Shown: positions 4,999 to 5,159 of the stretch, one piece after another
Numbering within the stretch: position 1 is the stretch's first letter
Layout of the letters: the number at the start of each line of letters is the position of its first letter
NCBI GenBank assembly: GCA_937988695.1
Contig: CALKHM010000008.1
Coordinates: forward strand, 1-5,159
DNA from: an uncultured Microbacterium sp.
Lineage (GTDB): Bacteria > Actinomycetota > Actinomycetes > Actinomycetales > Microbacteriaceae
DNA length: 5,159 nucleotides
Direction: 5' to 3'
The notes under the pieces: model-generated
Database searches by the model: none
What the model was told of the DNA's origin: nothing
What the model saw: only the letters and a program-made list of their open reading frames with translations
Made by a program: the position numbers and the translations under genes

Positions 4999-5159
4999 TC
5001 AGTGCGAGCGTTCCCCAGCGAACGCTGCGAACGCGTCGGCCAGCAGCTGCAGGGTGTCTTGACCGGTACCGGCATGCGGCGCGAGGCGCACGAGGCCCGA
5101 CCGCGCGGTGAATGTCAGCCCGTGGTTGACAAGGGCCGCCGACAGGCCGGCCGCGTCGG
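4999..5159 (-). CDS. Probable class V aminotransferase-like protein, C-terminal end (truncated by window edge)
   Basis: A leftward frame enters at the right edge and runs 52 complete codons to TGA at 5001-4999. G/C is strongly preferred at third positions, which supports real coding. The visible part reads like the small C-terminal domain of PLP-dependent class V enzymes (cysteine desulfurase/selenocysteine lyase/kynureninase-like group). A short helix is followed by a strand with a Gly-Leu turn, then VRLAPHAGT, where the R-x-x-PH segment corresponds to the substrate-carboxylate-binding Arg region, and a last helix TLQLLADAFAAF. The PLP lysine and most of the fold lie outside the window, so neither substrate nor reaction can be named. 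The 176-bp gap to the PhoH2-like gene suggests separate transcription. I am fairly sure it is a gene end, less sure of the family. Confidence 0.62.
   Translation of the reverse strand, partial: DAAGLSAALVNHGLTFTARSGLVRLAPHAGTGQDTLQLLADAFAAFAGERSH

Noticed and set aside
4560..5075. Leftward 171-codon open frame spanning the phoH2 leader, considered as a phoAT-like gene
   Set aside because: It runs from inside the aminotransferase-like gene through the leader and 260 bp into phoH2, is Arg-rich without any motif, and neither of its ATGs has a ribosome site.

Overview
The window looks like part of the chromosome of a high-GC Gram-positive bacterium. The best guess is the family Microbacteriaceae, perhaps Microbacterium. 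This rests on strong G/C preference at third codon positions, GTG starts, an actinobacterial style of fumarase tail and two-component system, and a fused PIN-PhoH protein of the actinobacterial PhoH2 type. It is an inference from sequence character, not a database match. There are no tRNA or rRNA genes, insertion sequences, CRISPR repeats or phage genes. This is ordinary core-genome territory.

Layout: the left half is transcribed rightward. It opens with the C-terminal 112 residues of class II fumarase (1-341). A 51-bp gap follows, containing a GATAAT -10 box placed so that transcription would begin at or next to a GTG start codon (apparently leaderless). Then comes a two-component operon: a membrane HAMP sensor histidine kinase (393-1922), overlapping by ATGA an OmpR/PhoB-type response regulator (1919-2575). 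A perfect 10-bp stem-loop (2606-2633) lies in the 87-bp convergent gap and probably ends transcription from both sides.

The right half is transcribed leftward. Reading from the right edge there are three genes: the last 52 codons of a probable class V (PLP-dependent) aminotransferase-like protein (4999-5159); a 176-bp gap rich in inverted repeats; and a 458-residue PIN-PhoH fusion (3446-4822), predicted to be an RNA-acting ribonuclease/ATPase. After a 114-bp gap comes a 222-residue single-membrane-span, Ala/Pro/Thr-rich protein of unknown function (2663-3331), whose GTG start is fixed by an almost perfect Shine-Dalgarno sequence.

How they fit together: the kinase and regulator form a self-contained signalling pair. 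The PhoH2-like protein and the Ala/Pro-rich membrane protein point the same way but are separated enough for the latter to have its own promoter. From memory, Mycobacterium tuberculosis also has fum and phoH2 close together with a proline-rich membrane protein gene between them, so this may be a deeply conserved neighbourhood. The most unusual non-coding structure is the phoH2 leader. Its nested inverted repeats share one arm, so two structures would be mutually exclusive, and a further hairpin sits 3 nt before the Shine-Dalgarno. No clearly novel multi-gene system is visible.
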